A stretch of DNA of 24,974 nt from a virus. The first letter of the stretch is position 1. Every line of letters begins with the position of its first letter. The notes under the pieces were generated by a model, which did no database searches, was not told the origin of the DNA, and saw only the letters and a program-made list of their open reading frames with translations. This document shows, piece by piece, positions 7,652 through 15,304 of this stretch. A program made the position numbers and the translations under genes. The stretch covers positions 1-24,974 of the IMG/VR virus record IMGVR_UViG_3300032246_000686; one strand, given 5' to 3'.

Positions 7652-10514
7652 CGTCCATGTCCGATATGCGACAGCTTATCTTTAAAACACTCACGCGCAT
7701 CTGAGGACCTTGCGTACGCGCCGTCATGTTCTTCTTGGCTACATGCGACACGGTGAACACAGAAGCCAGCAACCGTTTGAAGTCCGCGTAACCAAAACTC
7801 ATTGACGAGCAGTAGGCTTTGAGCAGCGCCTCCTCGATAAAGAAGTCCACATGGTCTGGCGTAAAGCCGTGCTCGACGCGTCCCATGATCTGAGACCTTG
7901 TTGTCGATTTGTCAACTTCACCCCCGCGCCCAAGCTCTGCCAACACCGTACCAGCAGTCTCACGCACAACGATGAAGTGGCCGTAGTTCTCACGGGTATA
8001 GGCGTTCAGCACATCCTCTGCGCTTCGGGCGCTGGCCTTGATGTTCCCGCGCATGGCGACAACCACCTTCTTAAAGCAGTTCAGGATTTGCTTCATGGGC
8101 AGCGTCACGATGCCCGCCTTGTTGAAGATCACGCCAGCGTAGACGATAGCGCCGATACCAGCCATCCAGAACCGCTCGTCGTTGGTTGCGCCAAACTCTT
8201 TGTACATCTGTTGTACAGCATCTGGTACAGCTACGGCCAGCTCTTCCACGTTATCCACCATGTACTGCGCCATCATGTGGCCTGCCACTGCGTAGTTGTG
8301 CTGCAAGGACTTGATGACTTCGATCTCGTGGGGCTCCCACTCGCAAGTTTTGGTCAAGATGAACTCAAGCAAGCGGCGCAGCTCACCTTCGGATGAGTGC
8401 TTACGCCCACCTGTCAGGCCATCGACCACGTGCGTGTTGGAAGACATAATCGCGCAGGTCATCCATGTGGACAAGTTGATGCGTTCTTTGTTGGCACCGG
8501 ACTCCATACGCTCCTTGCCGCGACCCTCAGTCATATCCAGCAAGAACTCAGGCAACCACTCAAAGTTAGCACGGTTCTTACTGGTCAGCTCGTCCGTGAT
8601 AAGCGGGTGGCTGTTGAGTAAACCAAGGCGTTGCTGCATGGCAACAGGCGACGTGCTCTTACCTGTGCGGTAGTGCACAGGATGGCCCCAGACAGAAGCG
8701 GCAGCTTCCAGCGCCAGCGACTTACCCGTACCCGACTCCGTTGAACCGCAGTGATAGGTCATGCCGTAAATGCCTGTGAAGCGCATGAGCGGAGCCGAAG
8801 CTCCGGCCAGCATGATGGCCAAGTGCTCAAACATTTCCTTCTTGACAAGGAGCTGCATGAACGAGCGCCACGCTTCGATGGTGCCAGTTGGTTTGGTGTT
8901 GGCTACGATGTTCTCAAGACCGGGCATGGGCACGGCCACAGGAGGTTTGCCTTTGGAGAAAATCTTGCCCGCAAACACGTAGGTGTTGTCGTGCTGCCAG
9001 CCGTAGTTCGATGGGACTTTAACGGGGGCCCGCCCAGTACTTGCTTGTTCCACAGATGCTCTCACATAATCAAAAAGGTTTTTGTCGTTGCCAGAGCCGT
9101 AGGCGGCTATGACGTTTTGGTTGGCCAGAGCCTTGACGGTTTCGTCCTTGCTCACGATGGCCTTTTGGGACATGGTGATGGTCTCCGCCCCCTCTGGACG
9201 GATGCTCATCAGGTGGACAGTGTGTTCACCGTTGTGTTTCAGGATGTCTACCACGAACAAGTCGTAGGGCAGCAGCATGATTTGGCGCTTGGTCTTATTA
9301 CCTTCGCTGTCCTCGTCTTCCTTTTCCATGAAGACACCACCACGCGCACCGAAAGCGTATCCCTTGGGCGGTGTGGGGCGCAGGACTTTGAACACATCTT
9401 CTTTGATGGTCTCAGACTCAGACGGCATGTGGACTTCGATCTCTTTGGCTTCGGTCTCAACTATGACCTCGCGACCAAGAGCCAAGGGGTTGGTTATTTT
9501 TCCAAAGTGTTGACACCCGTCACAGATGCCGGGGTTCTCGCTGTCGAACTTCACGCACGCATACGGCCCTTTAATCTCGGCCAGCTTCTGGTGCATCCGG
9601 TGTTGGGAATACGGGTGCAAGTCGCTCAGCCAGATGGCTGCTTTCTCGCCGTCCGAGCAGGGTTTGGCAATGCTTAGCCAAGCACGCCACAAGGGTTCCA
9701 TGCCTTCATCACTGGCGTTCTCAACGTAGTGCTTGAGTTGGGCGCAGCCCTTGCCGATCTTGGTCGCATGGAAGATTTTCTTGAACGATGTGGCGCTGTT
9801 CTCCATGAGCTTCACACCAGTCGCCGTCTTGGGCGCGTTTGATGGGCGCTGGCCGGGCAAGCTCAACGCTGTCTGTGTCGGTACTGGAGCTGGCGCTATA
9901 GTCTTCAAGAGGCTCACCACATGAGCCTTCAGTGTCTCGAAGTCGAACGTGTCGCCCTCGATGAGCAACGTCACGGGACGCGGCTCTGGGTATTTGGGTT
10001 TGAAATTAAACGTGTCAGGGATGCGTAAAACTCGGGCGGCGTCGGCCGTCACCGTCATGTCGATCGTCAGCTTTTGTTGTTTGCACAGGCGTTTGAAGTT
10101 CTCAGCCAGCGGCTTCCACTCCTCGACCTCGATGTTGTCCGTGAACGGCCAGTAGCAGTGCAGCCCACCGCCAGAGCCCACGATGTACGGGGAGCCAAGC
10201 AGGTCTAAGCCAGTCTCGGCAAGGAACGCTTTGAGTGCGAACGCTGCCTTTTTCTTGGACTCGTACCCGTCCATGTCGATGAACAACGACTTCACATACA
10301 GGGCGTTCTCGGCCTTGCGCTTGCCCTTGTCATCGAACGTCGCCAGCGCGAAGTAGGCGTCAGCCTTTTGCTCGACCCAAGTGTTGACCTTGGGGTAAAA
10401 GTCCTCCAGATTTTCTACGAACAGATGTTCTTTTTTCTTAGTCAGTTCCGCCGCGCAGTACACCCCGTGACCCGGAGTCGGCAAAACAACCGCTAGGAAT
10501 TCAAGCGGGTTCAT
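7614..10514 (-). CDS. Phage primase-helicase (AEP-like primase plus DUF927-like ATPase)
   Basis: A 966-residue replication protein. The N-terminus looks like an archaeo-eukaryotic-type primase: FIDMD (D80, D82) as metal-binding acidic pair, SGGGLHCYW (113-122), and R161/R164 with N170 in a RVLRIPDTFNF segment. The middle holds a putative zinc site (C320, C331, C334, H336). The C-terminal half matches a DUF927/superfamily 3-like helicase: YGWQHDNTYVFAG near 504, Walker A ending GTGKS (K598), LITDE (D641, E642) as Walker B, then an SSN sensor-like segment and an RRLLEF arginine region. It probably primes and unwinds DNA for the polymerase encoded in the same block. The start ATG has AAGGAA about 7 nt upstream. 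Primase assignment is by motif; helicase assignment is firmer. Confidence 0.85.
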   Translation of the reverse strand: MNPLEFLAVVLPTPGHGVYCAAELTKKKEHLFVENLEDFYPKVNTWVEQKADAYFALATFDDKGKRKAENALYVKSLFIDMDGYESKKKAAFALKAFLAETGLDLLGSPYIVGSGGGLHCYWPFTDNIEVEEWKPLAENFKRLCKQQKLTIDMTVTADAARVLRIPDTFNFKPKYPEPRPVTLLIEGDTFDFETLKAHVVSLLKTIAPAPVPTQTALSLPGQRPSNAPKTATGVKLMENSATSFKKIFHATKIGKGCAQLKHYVENASDEGMEPLWRAWLSIAKPCSDGEKAAIWLSDLHPYSQHRMHQKLAEIKGPYACVKFDSENPGICDGCQHFGKITNPLALGREVIVETEAKEIEVHMPSESETIKEDVFKVLRPTPPKGYAFGARGGVFMEKEDEDSEGNKTKRQIMLLPYDLFVVDILKHNGEHTVHLMSIRPEGAETITMSQKAIVSKDETVKALANQNVIAAYGSGNDKNLFDYVRASVEQASTGRAPVKVPSNYGWQHDNTYVFAGKIFSKGKPPVAVPMPGLENIVANTKPTGTIEAWRSFMQLLVKKEMFEHLAIMLAGASAPLMRFTGIYGMTYHCGSTESGTGKSLALEAAASVWGHPVHYRTGKSTSPVAMQQRLGLLNSHPLITDELTSKNRANFEWLPEFLLDMTEGRGKERMESGANKERINLSTWMTCAIMSSNTHVVDGLTGGRKHSSEGELRRLLEFILTKTCEWEPHEIEVIKSLQHNYAVAGHMMAQYMVDNVEELAVAVPDAVQQMYKEFGATNDERFWMAGIGAIVYAGVIFNKAGIVTLPMKQILNCFKKVVVAMRGNIKASARSAEDVLNAYTRENYGHFIVVRETAGTVLAELGRGGEVDKSTTRSQIMGRVEHGFTPDHVDFFIEEALLKAYCSSMSFGYADFKRLLASVFTVSHVAKKNMTARTQGPQMRVSVLKISCRISDMDDETRDSLSLETN

Positions 10515-10527
10515 GTGATTCCTTGGG

Positions 10528-10722
10528 TTATTTGGTGTCGGTAAACAGGTCTAGCTGCTTGGGGTCAATAGCGGGGAACTCGTCGATAGGGGCAAGCGCG
10601 GTGAATCGGCGCAGTAACTCAATCTGGTAGGCAGTAGGCAGCTCTTGCACGACGTCCATTAAATTGGCGCAGTGGTTGATGAGCTCGGTGTTGCTCAGGG
10701 TGCGAGGTTGTATAACTTGCAT
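10528..10722 (-). CDS. Small hypothetical protein (64 aa)
   Basis: I use the internal ATG at 10722 because GGAG lies 6 nt before it; the ATG at 10734 has no such site and lies within the preceding gene. The product (MQVIQPRTLSNTELINHCANL...) is helical and acidic at the end, with no recognised domain. It overlaps the HTH regulator gene by 28 nt and ends 13 nt before the primase-helicase gene, so it is probably co-translated with both. A partner or modulator role is only a guess. Confidence 0.65.
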   Translation of the reverse strand: MQVIQPRTLSNTELINHCANLMDVVQELPTAYQIELLRRFTALAPIDEFPAIDPKQLDLFTDTK

Positions 10723-10973
10723 ATTTTTCTCCATGCGTCGTCCGCGTCACGGGCGCTTTGTAATATTTTTAAAAGAAGTTCAGCTCGCTCTTGGTATGCA
10801 GGGAAGATGTCCTTGCCCAAGAACCAGTTGTACGCGGTCTGTCGTGTCACACCCAGTGCTTTGGATACGCGCACCACAGAGAAGTCGTGATAGATGCACC
10901 AGCGGCCAAGTTGGTTTCCCAAAGTCTTGTCCGCATCGGCAACACCATCAATGATTTTTTGTGAATATGGCAT
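10695..10973 (-). CDS. Helix-turn-helix DNA-binding regulator (Cro/C1/XRE-like)
   Basis: A 92-residue protein with a helix-turn-helix at about residues 30-54: FSVVRVSKALGVTRQTAYNW has the spacing and Gly-turn of the XRE fold. It is the right size for a phage Cro- or C1-type regulator without a cleavage domain. The start ATG has only a weak ribosome site and follows directly on a large nested palindrome (10991-11098), so its own expression may be controlled by RNA structure or by an operator there. Targets are unknown; candidates are that palindrome and the inverted repeats at 12767 and 22861. It is unlikely to be a lysogeny repressor by itself, as no integrase is seen here. Confidence 0.75.
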   Translation of the reverse strand: MPYSQKIIDGVADADKTLGNQLGRWCIYHDFSVVRVSKALGVTRQTAYNWFLGKDIFPAYQERAELLLKILQSARDADDAWRKICKLYNLAP

Positions 10974-10990
10974 GGTCGTTCTTAAAAGGC

Positions 10991-11098
10991 GCTGACACCG
11001 GCAGGATGGGAAACGCAGTCGTTGGGATGTTAATTACCTAACGAGGCCGTTTTGGACACCCCGCCCAACGCAATGCGACCGCCACCCTGCCGGGCAGC
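10991..11098. repeat. 108-nt nested palindrome upstream of the HTH regulator gene
   Basis: Four nested stems share one axis. GCTG (10991-10994) pairs with CAGC (11095-11098). CCGGCAGGATGG (10998-11009) pairs with CCACCCTGCCGG (11082-11093), with one mismatch. CGCA (11014-11017) pairs with TGCG (11074-11077). CGTTGGG (11020-11026) pairs with CCCAACG (11064-11070). A small apical hairpin AACG-AGGC-CGTT is at 11040-11051. It fills the only gap between the ssDNA-binding gene and the HTH gene. On the - strand, CCTTTTAAG follows the outer stem, so it could end or attenuate transcription. It could also be a structured RNA or a cruciform or origin element. Confidence 0.6.
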
Positions 11099-11108
11099 GG
11101 AACTTCAA

Positions 11109-12104
11109 TTAGTCTTCGTCATCCCAACCACCGACCACATCGGCCAATGATTTCTTAACGGGCACAGCGCTTGGCTTCTTCTCAGCCTTGCGAACTTCTG
11201 GCTCGGCTTCGTCTTCGTCTTCGTCCGCTACTACGGGAGCAGGTGCGGCCTTGGCTTTGGCTTTTGCCTTGGTAGCCTTGGCTCGCTCAGCCGCAATCGC
11301 TGCGTCCTCTTCTTCATCCATCATCTCGCCCATCGGCTTGGCCTTGGGCTTCGCGCCTTGCAGTGCATCGGCTGGCTTGGCGTTGTCGGTTGCACCGACT
11401 GACATGGTGATGGCTTTGAGCGCATCGTCGGTCTTGCCTTGGTCACCAGCTTGGGTGAACTCATCATCGGTCAACCAACGCATGGCTTTGAAGTGCAGCT
11501 TGGGGGCCTCGGCCTTGGTGTCAAACTTCATGCGAGTCACGACCATGCTAGGGTCAACGCTTTGCGCAACCAACCAACGAGCATACGCTTGCAGCGGACG
11601 GTTCTCGCCTTCTTCCTTACCAAAGATCGAAGTGGCTGGCAATGCCAACTGCATCACGTCGCCTTCAATATAATCGGCCAAGACCACAGCCAAGCGCTGT
11701 TGGTAGCGGCAAGCACGGCTCTGACCATTGCCTGAACCCGCGATGTTTTGTGGGCAGCTTTCGCATGTTGCAGCTTGTGGGTTGGCGGACTTGGCATCAG
11801 GCTTATCACCTTCAGGAGACCAGCAGTCGGGTTGTGCTGCGGTCTCTCCATCGTACTTGGCTGCGTAGAACACGCGTGACACTTTTGGTGCGGCCTTCAC
11901 AATCACCACGTCGAGGAAGCGTTCGTCAATGGCTGAGACTTCTTTGCCAGCAGACATTAAACGAAACACGCCGCCCTTGATAGAGATGCGCTTGCCGCCA
12001 CCTGCGCCGCCACTACCGGCCAGAGCTTTAGCGATGTCGGAAAGTTCACCTGAACGGGCGAACGCGGGGAGTTGGGATGGGTTGAATAAAGCTACGTTGC
12101 TCAT
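11109..12104 (-). CDS. Putative phage single-stranded DNA-binding protein
   Basis: A 331-residue protein with a folded N-terminal ~235 residues, a low-complexity Ala/Lys-rich linker (~250-290) and a strongly acidic C-terminus ending DVVGGWDDED. Acidic tails that recruit replication partners are characteristic of ssDNA-binding proteins such as T7 gp2.5 and bacterial SSB. Four cysteines (C94, C114, C117, C132) in an SCPQN...ACRY context could bind zinc, as in T4 gp32. I recall close relatives with the RLAVVLA...GDVxQLxLPATSIFG core in many phages. The ribosome site AAAGGAGAAA is strong. Its place among polymerase, helicase and nuclease genes supports the role. The assignment rests on architecture and context, not on a recognised OB-fold motif. 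Confidence 0.65.
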   Translation of the reverse strand: MSNVALFNPSQLPAFARSGELSDIAKALAGSGGAGGGKRISIKGGVFRLMSAGKEVSAIDERFLDVVIVKAAPKVSRVFYAAKYDGETAAQPDCWSPEGDKPDAKSANPQAATCESCPQNIAGSGNGQSRACRYQQRLAVVLADYIEGDVMQLALPATSIFGKEEGENRPLQAYARWLVAQSVDPSMVVTRMKFDTKAEAPKLHFKAMRWLTDDEFTQAGDQGKTDDALKAITMSVGATDNAKPADALQGAKPKAKPMGEMMDEEEDAAIAAERAKATKAKAKAKAAPAPVVADEDEDEAEPEVRKAEKKPSAVPVKKSLADVVGGWDDED

Positions 12105-12325
12105 TTGGTTTCTCCTTTGATGAAGTCTAAAAATAAAGTCGCTGTGCTGACGACTTGTTGGGGTTGGGTCATGCCGCCGTTGTTCTTATGGAACGTGATG
12201 GAAAACTCTAATGCAGTTTGGCGCATCCAAGGAACGCTCGAGTCTGCAAAGGCGATTTGCCCGAGGGCGGTGTCAGTCACTGTGTCTTCCATGACAGGCA
12301 AGCTGTCTGTTTGTTTCTTGGTCAT
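12101..12325 (-). CDS. Small hypothetical protein (74 aa)
   Basis: A 74-residue protein, slightly acidic, with a central SSVPWMRQTALEFSITFHKNNGG segment predicted to be mixed helix and strand. The stop overlaps the start of the ssDNA-binding gene in an ATGA junction, and the gene begins 3 nt after the upstream stop, so it is translationally coupled on both sides. The ribosome site is weak. I do not recognise a domain. Context suggests a DNA-replication accessory. Confidence 0.7.
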   Translation of the reverse strand: MTKKQTDSLPVMEDTVTDTALGQIAFADSSVPWMRQTALEFSITFHKNNGGMTQPQQVVSTATLFLDFIKGETK

Positions 12326-12328
12326 AGC

Positions 12329-12739
12329 TTATTTGGCTGAAGGTTTGCGTACCGAAATGTCGTACTCCGCGTTGGAGTTCAAGCCGGGCGGTACAACCCC
12401 GGGGTTCTCGTCAAGAAACTGCTTCATGTTGGTCTGCGCGATGCGCTTCTCAAACAAGTCCAAGGCATCGTGCTCGACGACGAAAGACTTGAAGCTGTCC
12501 CAATCGGATGTGGAGTAGCGCGTCTTTACAGACAGCACCACGGTTCCTTGGTCAGTGCGAACAGAAGTCACGCCAAGCGCTTGCATCTGTTCTTTCATAG
12601 CGGCTGCGATCTCTGCTTGCTGCGCCTTGATGGTCTCGACTTCGTTGTCGTACTCACGGGTCAGCTCAGAGACGCGGTCGCGCATCTTACGGTAGATTTT
12701 GGCCAACTTATCCATTGGCACTACGTTCTCAGTTTCCAT
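12329..12739 (-). CDS. Conserved phage coiled-coil protein, Gp157/Gam-like architecture
   Basis: A 136-residue protein: an N-terminal antiparallel-type coiled coil (about residues 8-55), then a compact C-terminal part with GVTSVRTDQGTVVLSVKTRY and NMKQFLDENPGVVPPGLN. The coiled coil followed by a small VxTDxGT beta element resembles siphovirus Gp157 and Gam-type nuclease-inhibitor proteins. I know similar proteins from many phages, all of unknown exact function. The ribosome site TAGGAGAAG lies 6-7 nt before the ATG. It is the first gene after the only gap between replication genes, which carries an operator-like site. A role in protecting DNA ends or modulating nucleases is an inference from architecture. 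Confidence 0.75.
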   Translation of the reverse strand: METENVVPMDKLAKIYRKMRDRVSELTREYDNEVETIKAQQAEIAAAMKEQMQALGVTSVRTDQGTVVLSVKTRYSTSDWDSFKSFVVEHDALDLFEKRIAQTNMKQFLDENPGVVPPGLNSNAEYDISVRKPSAK

Positions 12740-12766
12740 TTACTTCTCCTATGAAGTGGTTGTTGT

Positions 12767-12783
12767 TTGTCTAAGGTTGGACA
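12767..12783. promoter_or_regulatory. Operator-like site, second copy, with adjoining TACACT box
   Basis: TTGTCTAAGGTTGGACA on the + strand matches the core of the perfect inverted repeat near 22866-22882 (TTGTCCAGTGTTGGACA on the - strand) at 14 of 17 positions. The hexamer AGTGTA (TACACT on the - strand) adjoins it at 12783-12788, as it also occurs beside the other copy. It lies 27 nt upstream of the coiled-coil gene, in the only gap between replication genes upstream of the ssDNA-binding gene. I read it as a promoter-operator for the left replication genes. No good -35 box is visible. Confidence 0.45.
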
Positions 12784-12809
12784 GTGTAACCATGTTTTTT
12801 AATCTTTGT

Positions 12810-12817
12810 ACCTCCTT
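12810..12817 (-). promoter_or_regulatory. Orphan perfect Shine-Dalgarno after the helicase stop codon
   Basis: AAGGAGGT, a full match to the 16S rRNA anti-SD, follows the helicase TGA at once. No ATG, GTG or TTG lies at proper spacing. An ATT six nt downstream opens a 10-codon frame (12771-12803), and an ATG 16 nt downstream opens a 14-codon frame (12749-12793). It may be a leader-peptide site, a ribosome stand-by site or a relic of a lost gene. Confidence 0.4.
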
Positions 12818-14380
12818 TCAAGATTTAATTTCTGTATCAAACATTTGGGTTAAGAGTGAGTGGTCACTGACCTTCATTTCTAATGCTTTAAACATCTTCT
12901 TCTCAATCGGCGAGCCTTGGATGTGGATGACGGTCACCTTGTCTGAGGTCTGTCCCTTGCGGTCAGCACGGGCGCAACACTGTACGTACTGCTCAACAGA
13001 CATCAACGGGCCGTAGAACACAACGGTATCAGCAGCAGTTAGGGTAATCCCGTGGGCAGACGCTTGTGGCTGCATCACCAAGACGCGGGGGTCAGGTTCA
13101 TTCTGGAACCGGCGGATGATGTCACCACGCTTAGAGGCGGGCACGTCACCACGGATCATCTCGGTGCTGATGCCCTTTTTCAACAGGTGGTTGTAGATGT
13201 TGTCGATGCTACTGGTGAACAATGCAAAGATGATGACCTTGCGTGTGGTCTCTTCTAAGATTTCCTCCAGTACCGCCAAGCGTGGCGTGGCGTCGAACTC
13301 AACCACTTCACCGCTCTCGGTGTACGCTGCGCCACAACTGATCTGCAACAATTTAGATACGCCCGCGGCAGCGTTGACTGCGCTGATCGTCTCCCCTGCG
13401 GTTTGAATGAGCATCCGATCTTTGAGCTGCTCGTAATATTTTTTCTGTTGCGGGGTCATCGGCACTTCGCGTGTCATCGTAATCACTGGCGGCAAGTCCA
13501 AGCACTCTGCTTTGGTGAAACGGATCGCGGGTTGCAGCGCCTCGTGTACGAGCTCCGGTGCATTAGCTTTTGGCCCCCACTTGAACATCGTGATCTTGTT
13601 CATCACCTTGTCACGCCACGCAGTAAAAAACTTGGGCACGTTGTTGGGGTTCACCAGCTTGGCCAAACCAAACGCATCCGCAGGTGACTGCGAGGCAGGT
13701 GTACCTGTCATCATCCACAACAGTGTCTCGGGCTTGATGATTGAAGCGAGAGACTTCCAGCGCCGTGTTGTGATGGTCTTGTATGCGTTCGCTTCGTCTA
13801 CGATGATGAGGTCGAACTTGCCGTTGGCGTTGATCTCGTCGGCTATCAGGTTCAAGCCTTCATAGTTGGTGATGACGAACTCATAGTTTTGTTGAACCAT
13901 CTCGATTCGACGCGATGCTTGTGGGTGGTGGGCGATGACTGCACTGCGGTGAATGATGGATGCGTTCAAGTCCTGCATCCACGCTGACTGCATGATCGAC
14001 AAGGGGCACAGGATGAGCACACGCCGCACCTCACCACGCGTCATCAAGTAGTCCGCAGCCCACAGAGCAGAGAGCGTCTTACCCGTGCCCGGCTCGCTGA
14101 ACACAAACGCTTTGCGGTGCAGTGTGAGAAACGATGCTGTCTGAACTTGGTGTGCCATCGGTGTGTGACGACCGGGCCAGTTGTAGCGTCTGGTGATTGG
14201 TGAAGGGACATCCTTCACGCCTAAGTTTTTGAGCACACGCGCTTCGTCAAGGCCCCAGAAAACAGCAACCTCCGCAGACCCATCATCGTATTGCTCGATG
14301 ACTTTGCTACGGGGGATGACGCTGTATTTTTCTGGATTTCTTGTACGAAGTAGGAGTGCCTTATCGTCAATAATTTCCAT
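12818..14380 (-). CDS. SNF2/DEAD-type superfamily 2 helicase
   Basis: A 520-residue SF2 ATPase with both RecA-like lobes. Seen: MAHQVQ (Q78), Walker A SEPGTGKT (K101, T102), DEAN box (195-198) preceded by LIIV, TGTPASQ (motif III, 225-231), a second-lobe start VIIFALF (382-388), and motif VI QCCARADRKGQ (467-477). The RADRKGQ form and short length match the SNF2-like phage helicases that travel with VRR-NUC and family A polymerase genes. It probably translocates on double-stranded DNA to remodel replication or recombination intermediates; substrates are unknown. The start has GAGAGAAG upstream, moderately strong. It starts 13 nt after the small HNH gene. Confidence 0.9.
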   Translation of the reverse strand: MEIIDDKALLLRTRNPEKYSVIPRSKVIEQYDDGSAEVAVFWGLDEARVLKNLGVKDVPSPITRRYNWPGRHTPMAHQVQTASFLTLHRKAFVFSEPGTGKTLSALWAADYLMTRGEVRRVLILCPLSIMQSAWMQDLNASIIHRSAVIAHHPQASRRIEMVQQNYEFVITNYEGLNLIADEINANGKFDLIIVDEANAYKTITTRRWKSLASIIKPETLLWMMTGTPASQSPADAFGLAKLVNPNNVPKFFTAWRDKVMNKITMFKWGPKANAPELVHEALQPAIRFTKAECLDLPPVITMTREVPMTPQQKKYYEQLKDRMLIQTAGETISAVNAAAGVSKLLQISCGAAYTESGEVVEFDATPRLAVLEEILEETTRKVIIFALFTSSIDNIYNHLLKKGISTEMIRGDVPASKRGDIIRRFQNEPDPRVLVMQPQASAHGITLTAADTVVFYGPLMSVEQYVQCCARADRKGQTSDKVTVIHIQGSPIEKKMFKALEMKVSDHSLLTQMFDTEIKS

Positions 14381-14393
14381 TGCTTCTCTCTAT

Positions 14394-14630
14394 TTATTTG
14401 TTATCGCCTTGGTTGGCTTTTTTGGAACGCAAACGCAGATTACCTGCTGTTGATTTGCCACCCGCTCGTAGCGGTTTGATGTGGTCAATATCTTTGCCCG
14501 CACGGGCGATACCTTTTTTGTCGTACTCACGACGAGCACGCTGGCGCTCGTGTTGATCGGAGCCGGGGCCGGATTTGCCTGTCTCCAAGTCTCGTTTGTA
14601 TTCAGCTTTGTAATCTCGTTTGGTTGCCAT
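14394..14630 (-). CDS. Small HNH-type endonuclease-like protein
   Basis: A 78-residue basic protein. The C-terminal half carries an HNH-like core: DHIKPLRAGG (D49, H50), STAGNLRLRS (N64) and a final KANQGDN (N73). Compared with full HNH nucleases it lacks the CxxC zinc knuckles but keeps the catalytic pattern. It lies between the PD-(D/E)XK nuclease and the helicase. It could be a nicking enzyme that acts on replication or packaging intermediates, or a solitary selfish nuclease. The motif is clear; the activity is not proven. Confidence 0.75.
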   Translation of the reverse strand: MATKRDYKAEYKRDLETGKSGPGSDQHERQRARREYDKKGIARAGKDIDHIKPLRAGGKSTAGNLRLRSKKANQGDNK

Positions 14631-14638
14631 GGTTCACC

Positions 14639-15304
14639 TCAATGCTTTTTATGAAACTCGCAGCCAGTGCATGGGCACCAGCCGCAGAGCGGGGTACGGG
14701 TTGGGTTCCATACATCGTTGTCGATGCAGGATGCGATGCGGCTGACACGCTCACGATACTTCCACCATTCGGCATCCATCTCGTCAACGCTCATACTGTG
14801 TTTGACCATATCGTTTTTCACCACAAAGAGCAAGGCAGAGTTGACCTTGCGGATGTGCGGGAAGTGCTTGAACACCATGATCGACATGAGGCGAAGCTGG
14901 TCACGGTCTGGGTACTTGTTGTTGCCCGTCTTGTAGTCCACCACCCAAGCAGTCAGGTTCTCGTCATCAATGATGAGCAAGTCGGCAACGCCACGAACCC
15001 ACGCGTCTTTGGCGAACCATTCAGTAGGCGTGAGGTCTTCACGAAGCGTCATCTTGTATTCAGCCAGCTTGCGTCCGGGCTTGTTGATAAGCGCGTCGAG
15101 CGTGTCCTTGATGAACTCGAACTGCTTGGGCAGTGGTGTGCCGTTTGCAACATAGAGTTCGGCTGCTTTGTGCAGCTCGTTGCCGTAGCGTGTAGCCTCA
15201 GTCTCTTGGAATGGGTACATCTTGAGAATCTTGACTTGGTGGTAGCGACGAGCGCACCCTTCAAAGTCTTTCAAGGAGCTGTGGCTCCACGTTACCTTGG
15301 CCAT
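14639..15304 (-). CDS. RecB/Cas4-like PD-(D/E)XK nuclease with probable Fe-S cluster
   Basis: A 221-residue nuclease of the PD-(D/E)XK superfamily. Motifs in order: GNELHKAAE (H45), GVADLLI (D108), VVDYKTG (D123, K125) and QLRLMS (Q136). C17 together with the C-terminal C207, C210, C212 and C215 fits the four-cysteine iron-sulfur cluster of Cas4/AddB-type nucleases, with one spare Cys. The expected role is exonuclease or end processing in phage recombination and replication. It takes the place held by DUF2800-type proteins in other phage modules of this kind. The start overlaps the upstream stop by one base (TAATG). No Cas1/Cas2 is nearby, so a CRISPR role is not supported. Confidence 0.85.
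   Translation of the reverse strand: MAKVTWSHSSLKDFEGCARRYHQVKILKMYPFQETEATRYGNELHKAAELYVANGTPLPKQFEFIKDTLDALINKPGRKLAEYKMTLREDLTPTEWFAKDAWVRGVADLLIIDDENLTAWVVDYKTGNNKYPDRDQLRLMSIMVFKHFPHIRKVNSALLFVVKNDMVKHSMSVDEMDAEWWKYRERVSRIASCIDNDVWNPTRTPLCGWCPCTGCEFHKKH

Noticed and set aside
8751-9677. 308-residue + strand ORF opposite the primase-helicase gene
   Set aside because: Antisense to the Walker A and zinc-site coding region. The His/Val/Leu-rich composition is what reverse reading of a coding gene gives; no ribosome site.
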